From Trematomus loennbergii (Eukaryota; Chordata; Actinopteri; Perciformes; Nototheniidae), in NCBI GenBank assembly GCA_012861695.1, contig JAAOOA010000002.1:25522898-25586897 (forward strand): DNA of 64,000 nt. Reading direction: 5' to 3'. This document shows, one piece after another, positions 37,619 to 49,618 of this stretch; positions within the stretch are counted from its first letter, which is position 1, and each line of letters begins with the position of its first letter. The notes below the pieces were generated by a model that was not told where the DNA came from, searched no databases, and saw only the letters and a list, made by a program, of their open reading frames with translations. Position numbers and translations under genes: made by a program.

Positions 37619-38316
37619 GTAGTCTCCACCTGGACTCTGTCTGCAGCATCTGCGCCTGCAATTTATCCCTCTGATGCTGCCTTCAGTTGCTGTCGGAGGT
37701 ATCAGGATCACAATAGTAAATATGCATTTTTGCTTCTCTTTCTGCGGGTGTTGCATATTGAGTAGGCTTGCTTAAAAAGTATATCACGTTAACTAAGTTT
37801 GTAACTAGCTTCAATTTGTCATTTATTTTCCAACAAAGCAAGCAAAAGACAATCTAATAGAAACAATGATGTAAGTTATCTAATTTACGAGCCTGCCAAT
37901 AAGACAGGAAGGCAGCATGAGAGACACCAGTTACCAGAAGGGATCTCTTATCTTTTAAAAGTCATGTTGACCGAAATGCTGAAACCTAATGTAGCAAAAT
38001 ATAACTAGGTATATCTGCAAAAGGAACAAGTGGATTTTTTATGTTTAGGGTGTTCCGACCAAATTTAATAGGTTCTCGTGTTGTTTTTTTGTCTGACATA
38101 AATGGCAGAAATTCTTACAAAAACTAAAATGTGGACCTTTTAAATACAGAAACAGAGATATAAACAAGGCATTCATTAAACATTTTATTATTACATAGAT
38201 ATTTGTCAAAATTATAGTAGATGTGAATTAAACTGACTCCTGTTTGGTTTAGTTTCACAGAAATGAAATGAAACTTAAATGCTGGGTGAGGTCATCATTA
38301 TTGGCTCAGACCAGCT

Positions 38317-38327
38317 GAAACTGAAAC
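38317..38327 (+). promoter_or_regulatory. ISRE-like motif upstream of HERC copy 2
   Basis: GAAACTGAAAC, 699 bp upstream of the copy 2 start codon and in the same sequence context as in units 1 and 3. HERC5/6 genes are interferon-induced in other vertebrates, which fits. Confidence 0.45.
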
Positions 38328-38635
38328 AATGCTGCCAAGCTTCCCCAGAAGAGTAGCACCTGTATTTTTTTTATTTATACATACAAGTATACACATATAC
38401 ACACAATCAGTTTGTTTGCCATTACATTAGTATTATAAATACATTGATTAAAAAAATCCACATTCCACCTTGGCCAAATGTTTTATATTTCAATCTTAAA
38501 CATTTTTTTTTTTAATTGCTTCTTCTTTGGCCCATGCTTCACCCAAGTTTCATGAAAAGTGAGTTTGTTCAGTACTGCTGAAAAACAAACAAGCAGAACC
38601 AAAACAAAACATCTTTACAAAGCTATTCATCTTAA

Positions 38636-40950
38636 AGCTCCCATGTCATGCTTTTCCGGTTATTACCCGTCCCCTTGTGTGTTATGAAGGTTTTTATGCA
38701 TGTAAACGGTGTGCAGAGTCAAAACCCTCAAAGTACACCCTGTAGCGAGTAAAACTCTAACACAGAAAATACCTCCCCAAAACGCCTCGTTGGAGATACG
38801 TCACTGCCCATTTGAGTCTTCCATTTAGTTCCGGGTACGGCATGATGTCATGCGGTACCCGGAACGAAATGGACCAATCCCGAAGAGCTATGGCCACACC
38901 CAGCGGCGCTGGCCGCACCCTCTGCCAGCCTAACATTTACTGTTGGAAGCTCTGGTTCAGTTCACAATCGATCCAGTCATGCCACTGCCAAGGACCTGTT
39001 TCCTGAAATGTGAGGAGAAATCTGAGCTGTTTGTCCTACCGACGGAAGAACCACGACGAAGTCAGTGGTTGAAATTTCTTTTTAACACTGTTCCTTCAGA
39101 GGTTCGAAGAACCGGCATTTCACAGACGAAAGCTTCCAAAACATTGCCCAGTTTGAGGCCGGATATGCACAGCATTTGAAACTGAAGGACGATGCTATTC
39201 CTAGTTTGTTTGGACCGTTTGGAGCAGGGGAAGATTCGGGTACACAACCTGTAAGTTTGCATTGTTATTTGTGTATTTATCAAACAAGACTGTTTAAATG
39301 TGTAAACTGTGTTGGACTGCTAAGCCATTGACACAGTGCTAACTGTGCTAACTAAGTTGCTAGCGTTTCCATATATCAACTCTAATATCAGCAGATGGCC
39401 TTGCATACATGTATCTCATAGCAGGAGAATGTCTGCATTCACACACAAAATACCTATTGACAGTATACTCCGGGTGATTTGCCGTGCGGTCAGTCGCGAA
39501 ACGTAATTACATTATAGCTGGCGTAGCGTGTATGCTACCGATCTAACCACGGAGCTAGACATGGTTTGCTCGGAAAAACATTTGTGTTATGCTACGTTGC
39601 TAGCGTTTAAATATATCAACTACAATGTCAGCAGATGGCCTTACATGTTTGTCATGGCAGGAGAATGTCTGCAGTCACACACACGGAATACTCATACAGT
39701 ATACTCCGGGTGATTTACCGTACATTGTGACAGTACATGTACATACTGCATGTATAGCTAACGAGGCTAGCTATACATGCTAGCGCAAAACAATGTATTC
39801 ATGCAAGTTACAATGTATGACCGAACGTAGCAGAATACCCGTATAAGATTGCAATTATAAACACGTTATTGCTAGCCTAATATGAACCACTAGCTTTTGT
39901 TCATAGTAGTTTTATTACACTACATTATAGTTGCCGTTCCTCCGAGCTAGCGTTCATATCGTGTTAGCTACCAAGTAAACAAGAAAGCTAGGTTAGCATA
40001 TTAGCTGGCAAGCTGTTCATTAGATATTAGATCCACACTCCTACCACAACTACTACTAACGAATCTAAAACAACTAAGTTTCTCTAATATTTTGTGATTT
40101 GCATTTGATTTCGTCCAGCCAGATCCTGGCGGACAATACATGACGGGGACGGGACTACCACACTGAGGCCTCGTCCTAAAAAGCACCGGCTGCGCCCAGG
40201 CAAGATGCGGGGAGGAATGGATGATATACCGTGTATATATGTATATTTATGTTCATTTTGTACATTTCTAAAAATAAAGTTTAATGGAAATACTTAGTAG
40301 GCCTATCCTTTCTTCCCTGAATTATTTGCTCCTATAACATATCATTCATATATAGCAAACCATGATTTGATTTCTCATCAAACAGTAGTAGTTTATTACA
40401 GGTAAAAATAACTTACTCTTTGTTATGACCGGCTCGTAGGCCACAACGGAAAGACAAGGAGACATACACGAGTTTACAAAACCACGGCACATTTATTGTG
40501 GTAAATGCAGAGATAGGTGGTCGAGGGGAGAGCATCGCAGAGTTCGTCTTCCTGCAGCCGCTTTGGAGAGAGACGGGCCAGTTTGTACAGTTTGGTTAGT
40601 TAGCGTATAAAATATACGGCTGTACCGACGCCATTATAAGACTGATGTTCCGCTGAGAGCGAGCCGAAAATAGCACTGTTAGACATGGGCGGAGCCTCTC
40701 TGGTGGTTGACTAATCAGAACAGAGTGGCTGAGCTGACCAATCGGAGCACACTAGGCTCACAGGGAGGGGGGGGCAAGAGCTCCAACGAGTCGTTTAGTG
40801 GAGAGTGTGAATACTGCTGAATACACATACTTGACAGAGATGCTGTATGCGAAACCAATGTGAGTTTGGAAAATTGCACAGTATAAATCTATTTTAGTAT
40901 ACCTCAACAATGTAATTATGATCAGTGGAAATGGCCATGACATGGGCCCT
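38636..40950 (+). mobile_element. TTAA-target element with THAP-like fragment, unit 2 only
   Basis: A 2315-bp insertion flanked by TTAA (38632-38635, 40951-40954). Ends read AGCTCCCATGTCATG and, reversed, AGGGCCCATGTCATGG. Units 1 and 3 have the empty site TTCATCTTAAGGCCAAA near 15112 and 59085. On the plus strand, 39020-39250 encodes pieces of a THAP-like DNA-binding domain (RSQWLKFLFNTVP; FEAGYAQHLKLKDDAIPSLF) in different frames. Two diverged direct copies of about 120 bp lie at 39359-39485 and 39597-39720. TTAA targets fit piggyBac-type transposition, but no piggyBac transposase is seen. Confidence 0.8.
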
Positions 40951-41255
40951 TTAAGGCCAAATAAGTCTTTGATACTGGAGAGTTTTTGTTTTATTCTTAT
41001 CTAAAAACAGAGGGATGATAGCTCATATATGAGACTTCAATGATCTTTTTTTGAAACTCTGCATCAGATTGTCCTGATTTTCTCTGAGTGACTAGATGGG
41101 GTGTCCTGCTATCACCATGAAGTGAAATAAGTATTTGATACTGGAGAGTTTTTGTTTTATTCTTTTCTAAATACAGCGGGACGATAGCTCATATGAGACT
41201 TCAAAGGTCTTTTATTTTGAAACTATACATCAGATTATCCTGATATTCTCTAATG

Positions 41256-43041
41256 GCGCATTTCCACTAAAGCGCGGAGCGCGGTTTAAGCGTGCCGTGC
41301 CGTGCCGTGCCCGACCCATTTGTGGTTGCGTTTCCACTAGGCGTAGTTCCGGCTAGCTGGTACTTTTTCACAGTTTTTCTGGCTCTCCAAAATCGAGGTT
41401 CTTTCCGGGCCAACAACCGGGCTAAGTATGCTAAACTAGTGAGAGAATCGCTGGCAACTACAACAAAATGAACATATTTTACCATGATTTAATTGTAATA
41501 CACGTTTCAAAATGATGCCGAAGTAATAACATAGCCTACTGATACCGGTTAGTAAAAACCATGAATTAATGCTTTGGCAAGTCTGCAGACAAGACAGCAG
41601 GCGAAAAACCTTTTAAAATGTGTGTTTTCAGAATGGAGATTGGCTAAGCTAACGTTGTATATGCTCCGACCGTCCACACTCACAACAACGGCCTATACAG
41701 ACATAAATAAACCAGCGACTGTATTCGCCATGACACAGACAGTCTGTGGTTTGTACTTGTTTAACTTTTGTCTAGTTTCTGAACAGATATGAGGAGCTGT
41801 GAGCTCTGAGGGCTAACAGCTAATGGCTGATGTTGGCTTTGTGTTTCGCATTGAAGATGACGTCACGGCTCCGCCTACACTGCGTTACTATAGATCAGGG
41901 CTTCTCAAACTCCGGACCAGGATCCGGATCCGGACCGAACTGCAAATCAATCCGGACCGAACCCTGTGTCCCATTATTATTATTAAAAAAAAAAAAGAAA
42001 GAATTTCTGATTCTGATGTAAATTAAAGTGGACCTATTATGCTATATTGGAAAAATATATTGTAGGGCCATACCTATACAAAACATGTCTGTGAAGTTTT
42101 TTGCTTAAAATACCAAACAGTTCACCCATTGTAGCCATGCCTCATACTGCTCATACCCCTCTTTTGCAGCCCTGTTAGAGAAATGCGGATTTTGGGTCCT
42201 TAGCTTTAAAAAAAAAAAAAAGAGGAGGCGGAGCTAATTTCTGATCAGAATTCTACCGGAGATAAGTTAAATTCTGCCGTGATAAAACGCCATCCTGTTC
42301 TAAACCACATCAAAGATTATTTCTGAAACAGTATGTAGCTCAAATGGTTTTTCTCTTGCGGGTTTATCACAAGGTGAGTTCCTTTTTTTATTTCCTGCTT
42401 TTTAAACACATGTGCTCTACAGTACAGGTTAGCTCTGAGGGTTAGCGATGCTTGCTAATGTAAACAAAGACGAGATTACGTCCAAAACACGTCAGGCATT
42501 TCTGATAGCAATTTTCTGTGGGTCCGCTGCCGATTTGACGTCAGATCGGCAGCAAATCTGTATCCGCTTGTTGTACCCCTGTTTTTAAAAGATTTGGGTA
42601 CGGAGGAAAAGAGAGAGGGTTTTATTTTCTGACGCTGCGTGAGTTCCCCGACGCACCGGGGACACATATTTATGTATAAAAGACATCACAAAGTGCATTT
42701 TGCATGATAGGTCTCCTTTAATGTATATTTTCTTGTGTCTGACGCGTTGTGAGAATGAACGTGCATATATATATTTACTTGTATGCGCGAGCGTGACACG
42801 CAAGTGCTTTGACAAAAAATGACTTTACTGGCATTGATCCGGACCATTGACCTTGTATAAAATTCACAAGTGGACCTTTAACAAAAAAGTTAAAGAGTTA
42901 AAGAGTACCCCTGCTATAGATACTACCCCAGTTCCTAAACTGTAATGGAAATGCAGCATAAAGTGAGCCTGGCCTAACAAGGCCTAACGAGGCCTAGCCA
43001 TACCGTACTAAGCTGAGCGAGGCCCTGCAGTGGAAATGCGC
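41256..43041. mobile_element. TIR element with GCGCATTTCCACT ends, unit 2
   Basis: Inverted ends GCGCATTTCCACT bound 1.8 kb that interrupts the second of three local repeats. A hAT is nested at 41896-42913. Same element in unit 3 at 59388-61478. No transposase recognised. Confidence 0.6.
41896..42913. mobile_element. Nested nonautonomous hAT, unit 2
   Basis: Flanked by the exact 8-bp duplication CTATAGAT (41888-41895, 42914-42921). Ends CAGGGCTTCTCAAAC and, reversed, CAGGGGTACTCTTTAAC. Inside, 42024-42720 has TTAA-bounded inverted ends (AAAGTGGACCTATTATGC and, reversed, AAAGGAGACCTATCATGC), a third level of nesting. Confidence 0.75.
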
Positions 43042-43137
43042 AAGTTGGGGTGTGCTGCTATCACCCTGGAGTTAAATAAGTCTTTGATAATTGACAGTTT
43101 CTATTTTATTCTTATCTAAAAACAGATGGACGATAGC

Positions 43138-44433
43138 CCATATATGAGATTTCAAAAGTATTTTATTTTGAAACTCCTTAAGTTTTACATTCACTCAGTT
43201 ATAATGTGGTAGTTATACGTAGTTTGTTTTAAATAATTATTGATCACATTATATAGTAGGCTACATATTTCTTAATTTAAGCTCCAGTATATGACTATGT
43301 TTGGTATGTTTTGTAGGTATATTTGTTATTGACCGAGTAAGCGCTTTTATTTTGAAGGCAGTTTTTCCAGGCTTCTACCGTAATGCATAGGATATTCGTG
43401 CACCGCAATACAACTTGCGGGCTGGCTTGACTGTGTATTCCGAAGTGGAAGCTGGCGTGGCTTGACTGCACTGATTTTGAGTGATTAGGTCACATGACCT
43501 GGAAGTTATTGAAGAAATAAGCTAATTTTTCCATCAAAATATTAATATAACGTATTTAAAGTATTAAAATGTAATAAAAAGAGGTGTGTTCAATAAATGT
43601 ATGCTCTAGAGTGGATTTGCTTCACATTCACACGATCGGGAAGCTGTCGATTTATTAAAAAGAACATTGTTCTTGTGTAATTGAAAAGTCATTTGTTGAT
43701 GATGGTCCCAAAGTGAAAGCCTTGTTTCACGGAGAAGATCTCCCCGTCGTAATACAGCCAGCAGCAGGGGAAACTGACACTGCTGGCGAGTCCGCGAATG
43801 TCTGTCGAATATCCAACCTAAAACTAACTTCACCGCGGTGTTGAACAAGGCTTATTAAGCTGAACATCGCCACAATTGTTCTGTCACAGCCGAAGTAAAA
43901 ACAATAAGTGTGGCTTATTGAGTAAGAAAAAGGTTTATAACGCTGTGAGAATGGGTCTGCGGAGAGCATTTCTCCGTGATCCCAACTTAGCAGCCCGAAA
44001 AACGTTTACCCATTTAAACAGTCGTGGTAGATACCTTGTTTGTTTTAAACATCATAAATACACAAACACAATGAATACTTACAGGTTGTGTACCCGAATC
44101 TCCCGCTGGTCCAAACAAAGTAGGAACAGCATCGTTCTTCAGTGCCCTACGCTGTACATATCCGGCATGAATCACTGAAAGGTTTGTGAAGCTTTGTTTC
44201 GTGAAATGCTGGCAGAGGGTGTGGCCTCTGGGTATTCACACGTCACAGTACCCAGGAAGTAAACAATGGAAAATGAGAAATCTCCAACGAGGTGTTTTGG
44301 GGCAGCATAGACTGTGTTTTACTCACTACAGGGTGTACCTTGAGGGTTTTTGACTCTGCAGACCGGTACATGCATAAAAACCTTCAGAACACACAAGGGG
44401 ACGGAATAACCGGAAAAGCATGACATGGGCCCG
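43138..44433 (-). mobile_element. Old THAP/TTAA-type element remnant, unit 2
   Basis: Unit 2 counterpart of 22205-23644, with the same right end followed by TTAA and the same THAP-like piece on the minus strand near 44080-44170. Confidence 0.45.
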
Positions 44434-44613
44434 TTAATTATTGAAAAAGGATGAAAAACTCTAGTCTAAATTACTCTTTATGTGTACTTAATTATACATA
44501 TTTGTTCCATCTCTAATGTCTGTTCATATAATTAATTTCTCTGTTGTTGGATATGAATTGGATTTGGAATTCAAATCTAATGTGAGTTTCCCATTTCACT
44601 TCAGTCCACTGAC

Positions 44614-44738
44614 CTGTTGAGCACAGTGTGCCATCAGAACGGTCTTTCCTGTGCACGGACCTCCTGTCACCACTAGGGGGCGCTGCTCTTCACTCTGCTC
44701 CACATAGGCTCTGACTTCCAGCAAATAGAAATACCCTC
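44614..44738 (-). CDS. P-loop NTPase exon, unit 2 (intact frame)
   Basis: A 125-bp exon with acceptor CATTACAG and donor GTCAGTGG. It is open in one frame and encodes a short helix-like lead (LEVRAYVEQSEEQ), then a beta strand and Walker A motif, PLVVTGGPCTGKTVLMAHC. The GGPxTGKT loop is typical of STAND/NACHT-type or nephrocystin-like P-loop ATPases. It lies upstream of HERC exon 1, about 7 kb from it, on the same strand. No Walker B exon or other part of the gene could be recognised in the unit, so this looks like a fragment of a neighbouring gene carried along by the duplication. Family assignment beyond P-loop NTPase is uncertain. Confidence 0.6.
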
Positions 44739-47700
44739 CTGTAATGCAATGTGACTGCAAATGTTGTCTATATCAGAATGTCACAGGGAAAATAGATCAT
44801 ACAATATCCCCAAAAATACATTTAAAGTGGTTATAAAACGTAATTTACTAAATTGTAAAGTAATTATTTGACTTAGAAGAGATCTTCCTCTGCTCTTAAT
44901 CCTTTACGATGCCAAAGGTAAGATAAAACAGAACAAGTTAAAAATATATTGAATAAACTGCAAACCGGTATTTAATAGAAAACACATTTATTTAGTTTGT
45001 TAGGTTACAAAGTTACGAAAATAATACATTTCCTGATTAACAAAGATTTTGTTTTACTTTGGTCACACAAACATAAAATATTAACTTACATTTTAAACTT
45101 GTACAACATGAACGGAAGAAGTCCTTAATGGTAAGAATGTCATCATAATGTTTCAAAGCATGGTGCTCAATCCAGAGTGGACCTACTGTAACAGTGACAG
45201 AAATGGCAGTAGCCTGATTTCTGGACACACAATTTGTGGAGAATGATTTTAAAATGTTGGCCCACTATACACTTTAAAGTGTTGTGTTACGTCAGGCAGT
45301 TTTTATTTATTTTTAAATCTTTCTTCCCTATTCAAATGTGTGTTTATGCTAAAACACCGGTCATACCTATAACGAGTTCCCAAAAAACATTATCAAATGA
45401 TTTCTTAATATGTCAACATGTTTAAGTGCAATCAAAACAAATACAAATAAAATACATGCACAACTGTTTCTCAAACTACTGAATAATAGAATATGGACTG
45501 CTGATGAAGCTTACATTTGGCAGATTATTCCGACAAAAATAACAACTCTTTAAATGCTAATAATGCAGACTTCATTACTTCATTCTGTAATGTCTGCTTT
45601 CTTACAGAAGCCTCTGTTGTGATTAATAGCCTGGAGGAGCCTGGTGTGCATGGTCCTCTCGGCCGGGTACCTCTGGTAGACGGGCAGTAACAGCAGAGGT
45701 AGCAGGTGAAGGATTCTGGCTTATGGATCTCGGTGGAATCGGGCAACACAGCGACTTTCATCTGAACGCTCTCCATACCCAGGAAGGGAACACGGTAGGA
45801 GCCGGTGACGAACACTGATAACAAATAAAGAATCTTAAATTAATTAAATACAACTTCATAGAACACCAAGGAAGCTAATACTGATAGGGACTCCACTTGA
45901 AACGTAATAAATGATGTCAATCATTTCTGATACTTACGAAATAACTTTTTCTTCTCCTCCGCGGTCAGATTCTCAAACACCTCCCAGAAGGTCACGATGT
46001 TTGGATGCCTGTCATGGTAGTCTCCTTCATACACTGTATTCTGTTTGGAAATGACATGTGGAAAGTTCATTTACATCTCCCCTACAAGCACTTAAACACA
46101 CAAAACTGTAGGAACAAGCAAAGTAACTTAACAGATCTTAAAGGTCTCATGTTAAATACCTTTTTAGGTTTATTTAAAAACATTTGGAGACTACTAGAAT
46201 ATGTTTAAATGCTGTAATGAAAAAAAAAAACATTATTCTTCTCATACTGCTGCCTGAAAAGAGCTGTATTCAGCCTCTTCCTGAATCTGATGAACTCCTC
46301 AGACCCTCCCTCCCAAAAGCTCAGTCTATTTCATTGGTCAGTGTTTCCCACTAGCTGTCGATTGTCGAATGGTATCTCAAATCTGATTTGCTCTTTCTTA
46401 GACAGGATTTTAAATATGTGGATCAGCAGAACATTTGAATTCTTTATTGCTGAAACTTTCTGAGTATCTTTACACACAGGGGAGACATACAGTATATATG
46501 TATTGTTGTAAAAAAAAGTGCATATTGACCTTTAACTGAAACAGTCTCTTACAATTTGAAAATGTATGTTAAACAACTACATAACAAACTGGTCATCTTG
46601 TTCTCCATATTTTTGTGATATATTCTTGTTTCAAATTATATATCCTCAGATAAAAGATAAGATAAAACATTATTCTGAATATCTGAACTTCAGCAGACCT
46701 TCTTGAACACCTCCCAGTCGTAGTTCTCCTGGCCCACCATCACTGCCTGCAGCTCCTCGGGCTGGAAGAACTCCACCACGTCGATGTCACACACCTTGAA
46801 GAAGCCTTTCTTGAACGCTTCAAACACTCCCTCCACTGATTTGTTGAAGGCATAGTTGACGTAGGCGTCTACAAACTCTTTCTATTAAAACATTTAAAAA
46901 AGAATATACAAAAGATTAAACTGAGCGCTGAATTAAGTTCCCACACCTAAAACAATTCTAAATGTTCTTCTGTAATACACTTTACACAGTAGATCAACGC
47001 TAAATCTTTAATGAAAGTAATGTATTTTTATGACGGTTTAACTGTTTTAACTGCTAGATGGCAGCAAAGATTTGCAGTCGACGTAAGAATGGATCATTGT
47101 GTGTTTGTTGACAGCATGCACTGCTGAATGGCAAGAAATCTGTGAGGTTGTCAAAGACACAGACTGACAGAAACTAAATATATGTTTAAAGCTTGTGAGG
47201 CAGATAAAGCTGTGCAGATCAGATGTTAAATACAGCAGTTAGCCGTACCTGTTGGACGCTGTCACAAGTTTCCCAGTTTCTTTCGGATCAAGTTCAGCTG
47301 TCTCTCCGCCCCAGGGCACCTGGTCAAACAAACGTTACAGCCAGAGTGGAATATGCAGAAACGCATGTGGGCAACAGAGCAGAAGTATGTCTTTCGGACT
47401 GCGATTGAGTAAACTTACAGTGAAAGTAATGTCCATTTGTTTGACCTCATCAGGAGGGCAGTCCAACAGGAACTGCCAAGACCTGCAAACAAGAATGTCA
47501 ATAATACAAAAAGATCAATCTAAAACAACTATAACCTGCAAACTACAAACATTTCAGAGAAAGAATATATGTGAGTCTTACTCTCCCATGACAGGGTCGA
47601 ACTCCTTCATGTCGTCCAGTGAGGGTTTGACCTTGAGCAGCTTCTTGAAGAGAACCAGTGGGAAGCGCAAGTGGACAAGGTTGTGGTGGTAGAGAGCCAG

Positions 47701-47987
47701 GCCGCACAGAACGCCAAACAGGAAGTAAGTCTTCTCCTCTACTTTTGGCTGTTTGGTTTATGACAAAACACATGATTAAGATTTGGTAGGATTCAATAAC
47801 GATGAAAAGGTCAATAAAGAGTTATACATTCACCTCTTAGTTCATAAGACTTTTATAGTAATCAGATCACTTTGTTAAATTCATGAGGAATTTGTTTAAA
47901 AAAAAAATAGTAAATGTATAGAGGGCTGGACAGTATATCAACAATATACCAATATATTTAAAAGTGTTCGATATAACATCTTACATG

Positions 47988-49618
47988 CAGTGTTAATTTT
48001 GGCAGCTGTTTTTGATTTAGTCTTAGTCTTAGTCTTTAGACGAAAATGGTTATTAGTTTTAGTCACATTTTAGTCATTCCTATCCTTCGTAGTTTTAGTC
48101 TAGTTTTAGTCGACGAAAACTCAAAACGTGTTAGTCTAGTTTTAGTCGACGAAAACTCAAAACGTTTTAGTCAACTTTTAGTCGATGAAAAATTACATTT
48201 TTAGTCAAATGTTTTCTCTCTTTAAACTAATTCAGTTTGGCAAATACAGGTTTCTGAAATTGTAATCAATGTGACAGCATCAAGTGTTGAAATTCGTAAA
48301 GCAACATTTCATTCTCTTAACACTTTACTTGTGTAATATATAGGGATGGGTATCGCTAAGGTTTTTAACGGTACTACTACTCTTATCGAAACTGCTTATC
48401 GATCCGGTACTTTAACGGTATTCTTGTAGGTACATTTTGTTATTTTTTAAAGGAAAAACTAAACAAATTGTTAACCGAATTAACATTGCTTTATTTACAT
48501 GTGAAATAAATAAATAAAATATGTATAATTATGTTATTATATTGTACTGTACTTGAGTAAAATGTTGAGGTACTTGTACTTTACATTTAAATGTTTTGCT
48601 ACTTAGTACTTCTACTCCACTACAGTTCAGAGGTAAATGGTGTACTTTTCCTCCACTACATGTATTTAATACCTTTAGTTACTTCACAGATGTGGATGAA
48701 TGATGTGAAATATAATCAAGTGTTAAATCAGACTTTAGTTCCACCTGGAGTAAATCCACAAGCTACCCTGCAGTATACAAAGTCATTCAAACTAGCTGCA
48801 CCTTTACCAGATTTGAGAACACTTTCATGATCAATCATTATAAAACATATCATATATATTATTCTGAAATGGACCAATCTGCACAATGACTACTTTTACT
48901 GTCGCTACTTTTATACTTTTACTTGAGGAACATTTTGAATGCAGGACTTTTACTGTAACAGAGTATTCATACACTATGGTATTTTTACTTAACTACAAGA
49001 TCTGAGTACTTCTCCCACCTCTGCGCACCTGATGTGATAACGTTACTCGTAATTGGCGCAACAGAGCTACGAGTTAAGGAAGTCGAAAATTGTGCATTTC
49101 TCCGATTGAATATGACGCCTTTTGGCCGGCTGTTTGGACAGACTACTCTACTCGTGTCAACGCGCTTACGCCATAACACTAATGGCAAACAAGCTTTTTC
49201 CACATCGAGCCTTGTAGAGTGTCTCGATACTTCTGAACGCTCCGTCCCCGGCAGATCTCTGTGTGCCGCTGCAGCGTGTCTGTTAGGCCCCGCCCCCCCA
49301 CACAGAGAGACACAGGGAGATCGCTCTTCTGGAGTGAAGAGAGCGGAAATAATGATATTGCAAGTTAAAACGTAAGATGCATTTTGACAGACAAGACGGA
49401 CACTTGGGGGAAAATATGCTGCATTTTGAATGTCCGATAGTCCACCATTAACACCTTAGTCCCGTCTCGTCTCGTCAATGAAAACTAAATATACATTTCG
49501 TCATAGTTTTCGTTATCAAGAATCTATTTTTAGCTCGTCATCGTCTCGTCTTAGTCATGTAAAAAAGGTTGTTGACGAACATTTTTCGTCATAGTTTTCG
49601 TTGACGAAATTAACACTG
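47988..49618. mobile_element. hAT element, unit 3 only
   Basis: Flanked by the exact 8-bp duplication CTTACATG (47980-47987, 49619-49626), in intron 17 of copy 3. Ends CAGTGTTAATTTTGGC and, reversed, CAGTGTTAATTTCGTC, with GACGAAAAC/TTTTAGTC repeats inside both ends. Other repeats are nested (GGGATGGGTATCG near 48354; a CAGAGGTGGGAGAAGTACTC-type sequence on the minus strand ending near 49023). No transposase recognised. Confidence 0.88.

Larger units (their letters stand above)
40955..43180. repeat. Local direct repeats of about 170 bp, interrupted
   Basis: The sequence around TTGATACTGGAGAGTTTTTG and GATAGCTCATATATGAGACTTC recurs at about 40955-41124, 41125-41252 and 43081-43180. The TIR element at 41256-43041 splits the second copy. 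The same arrangement is in unit 3 (59090-61640); unit 1 has one copy at 15113-15210 followed by its private insertions. Confidence 0.6.
24625..45412. repeat. Tandem array unit 2 (20.8 kb)
   Basis: Second direct copy, in the same phase as unit 1. It contains the best preserved HERC-like gene (copy 2) and the only P-loop exon with an unbroken frame. Private insertions are a TTAA MITE at 25345-25726, a hAT at 27464-28768 and a THAP-encoding TTAA element at 38636-40950. It shares with unit 3 a hAT at 34855-36254. Confidence 0.95.
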
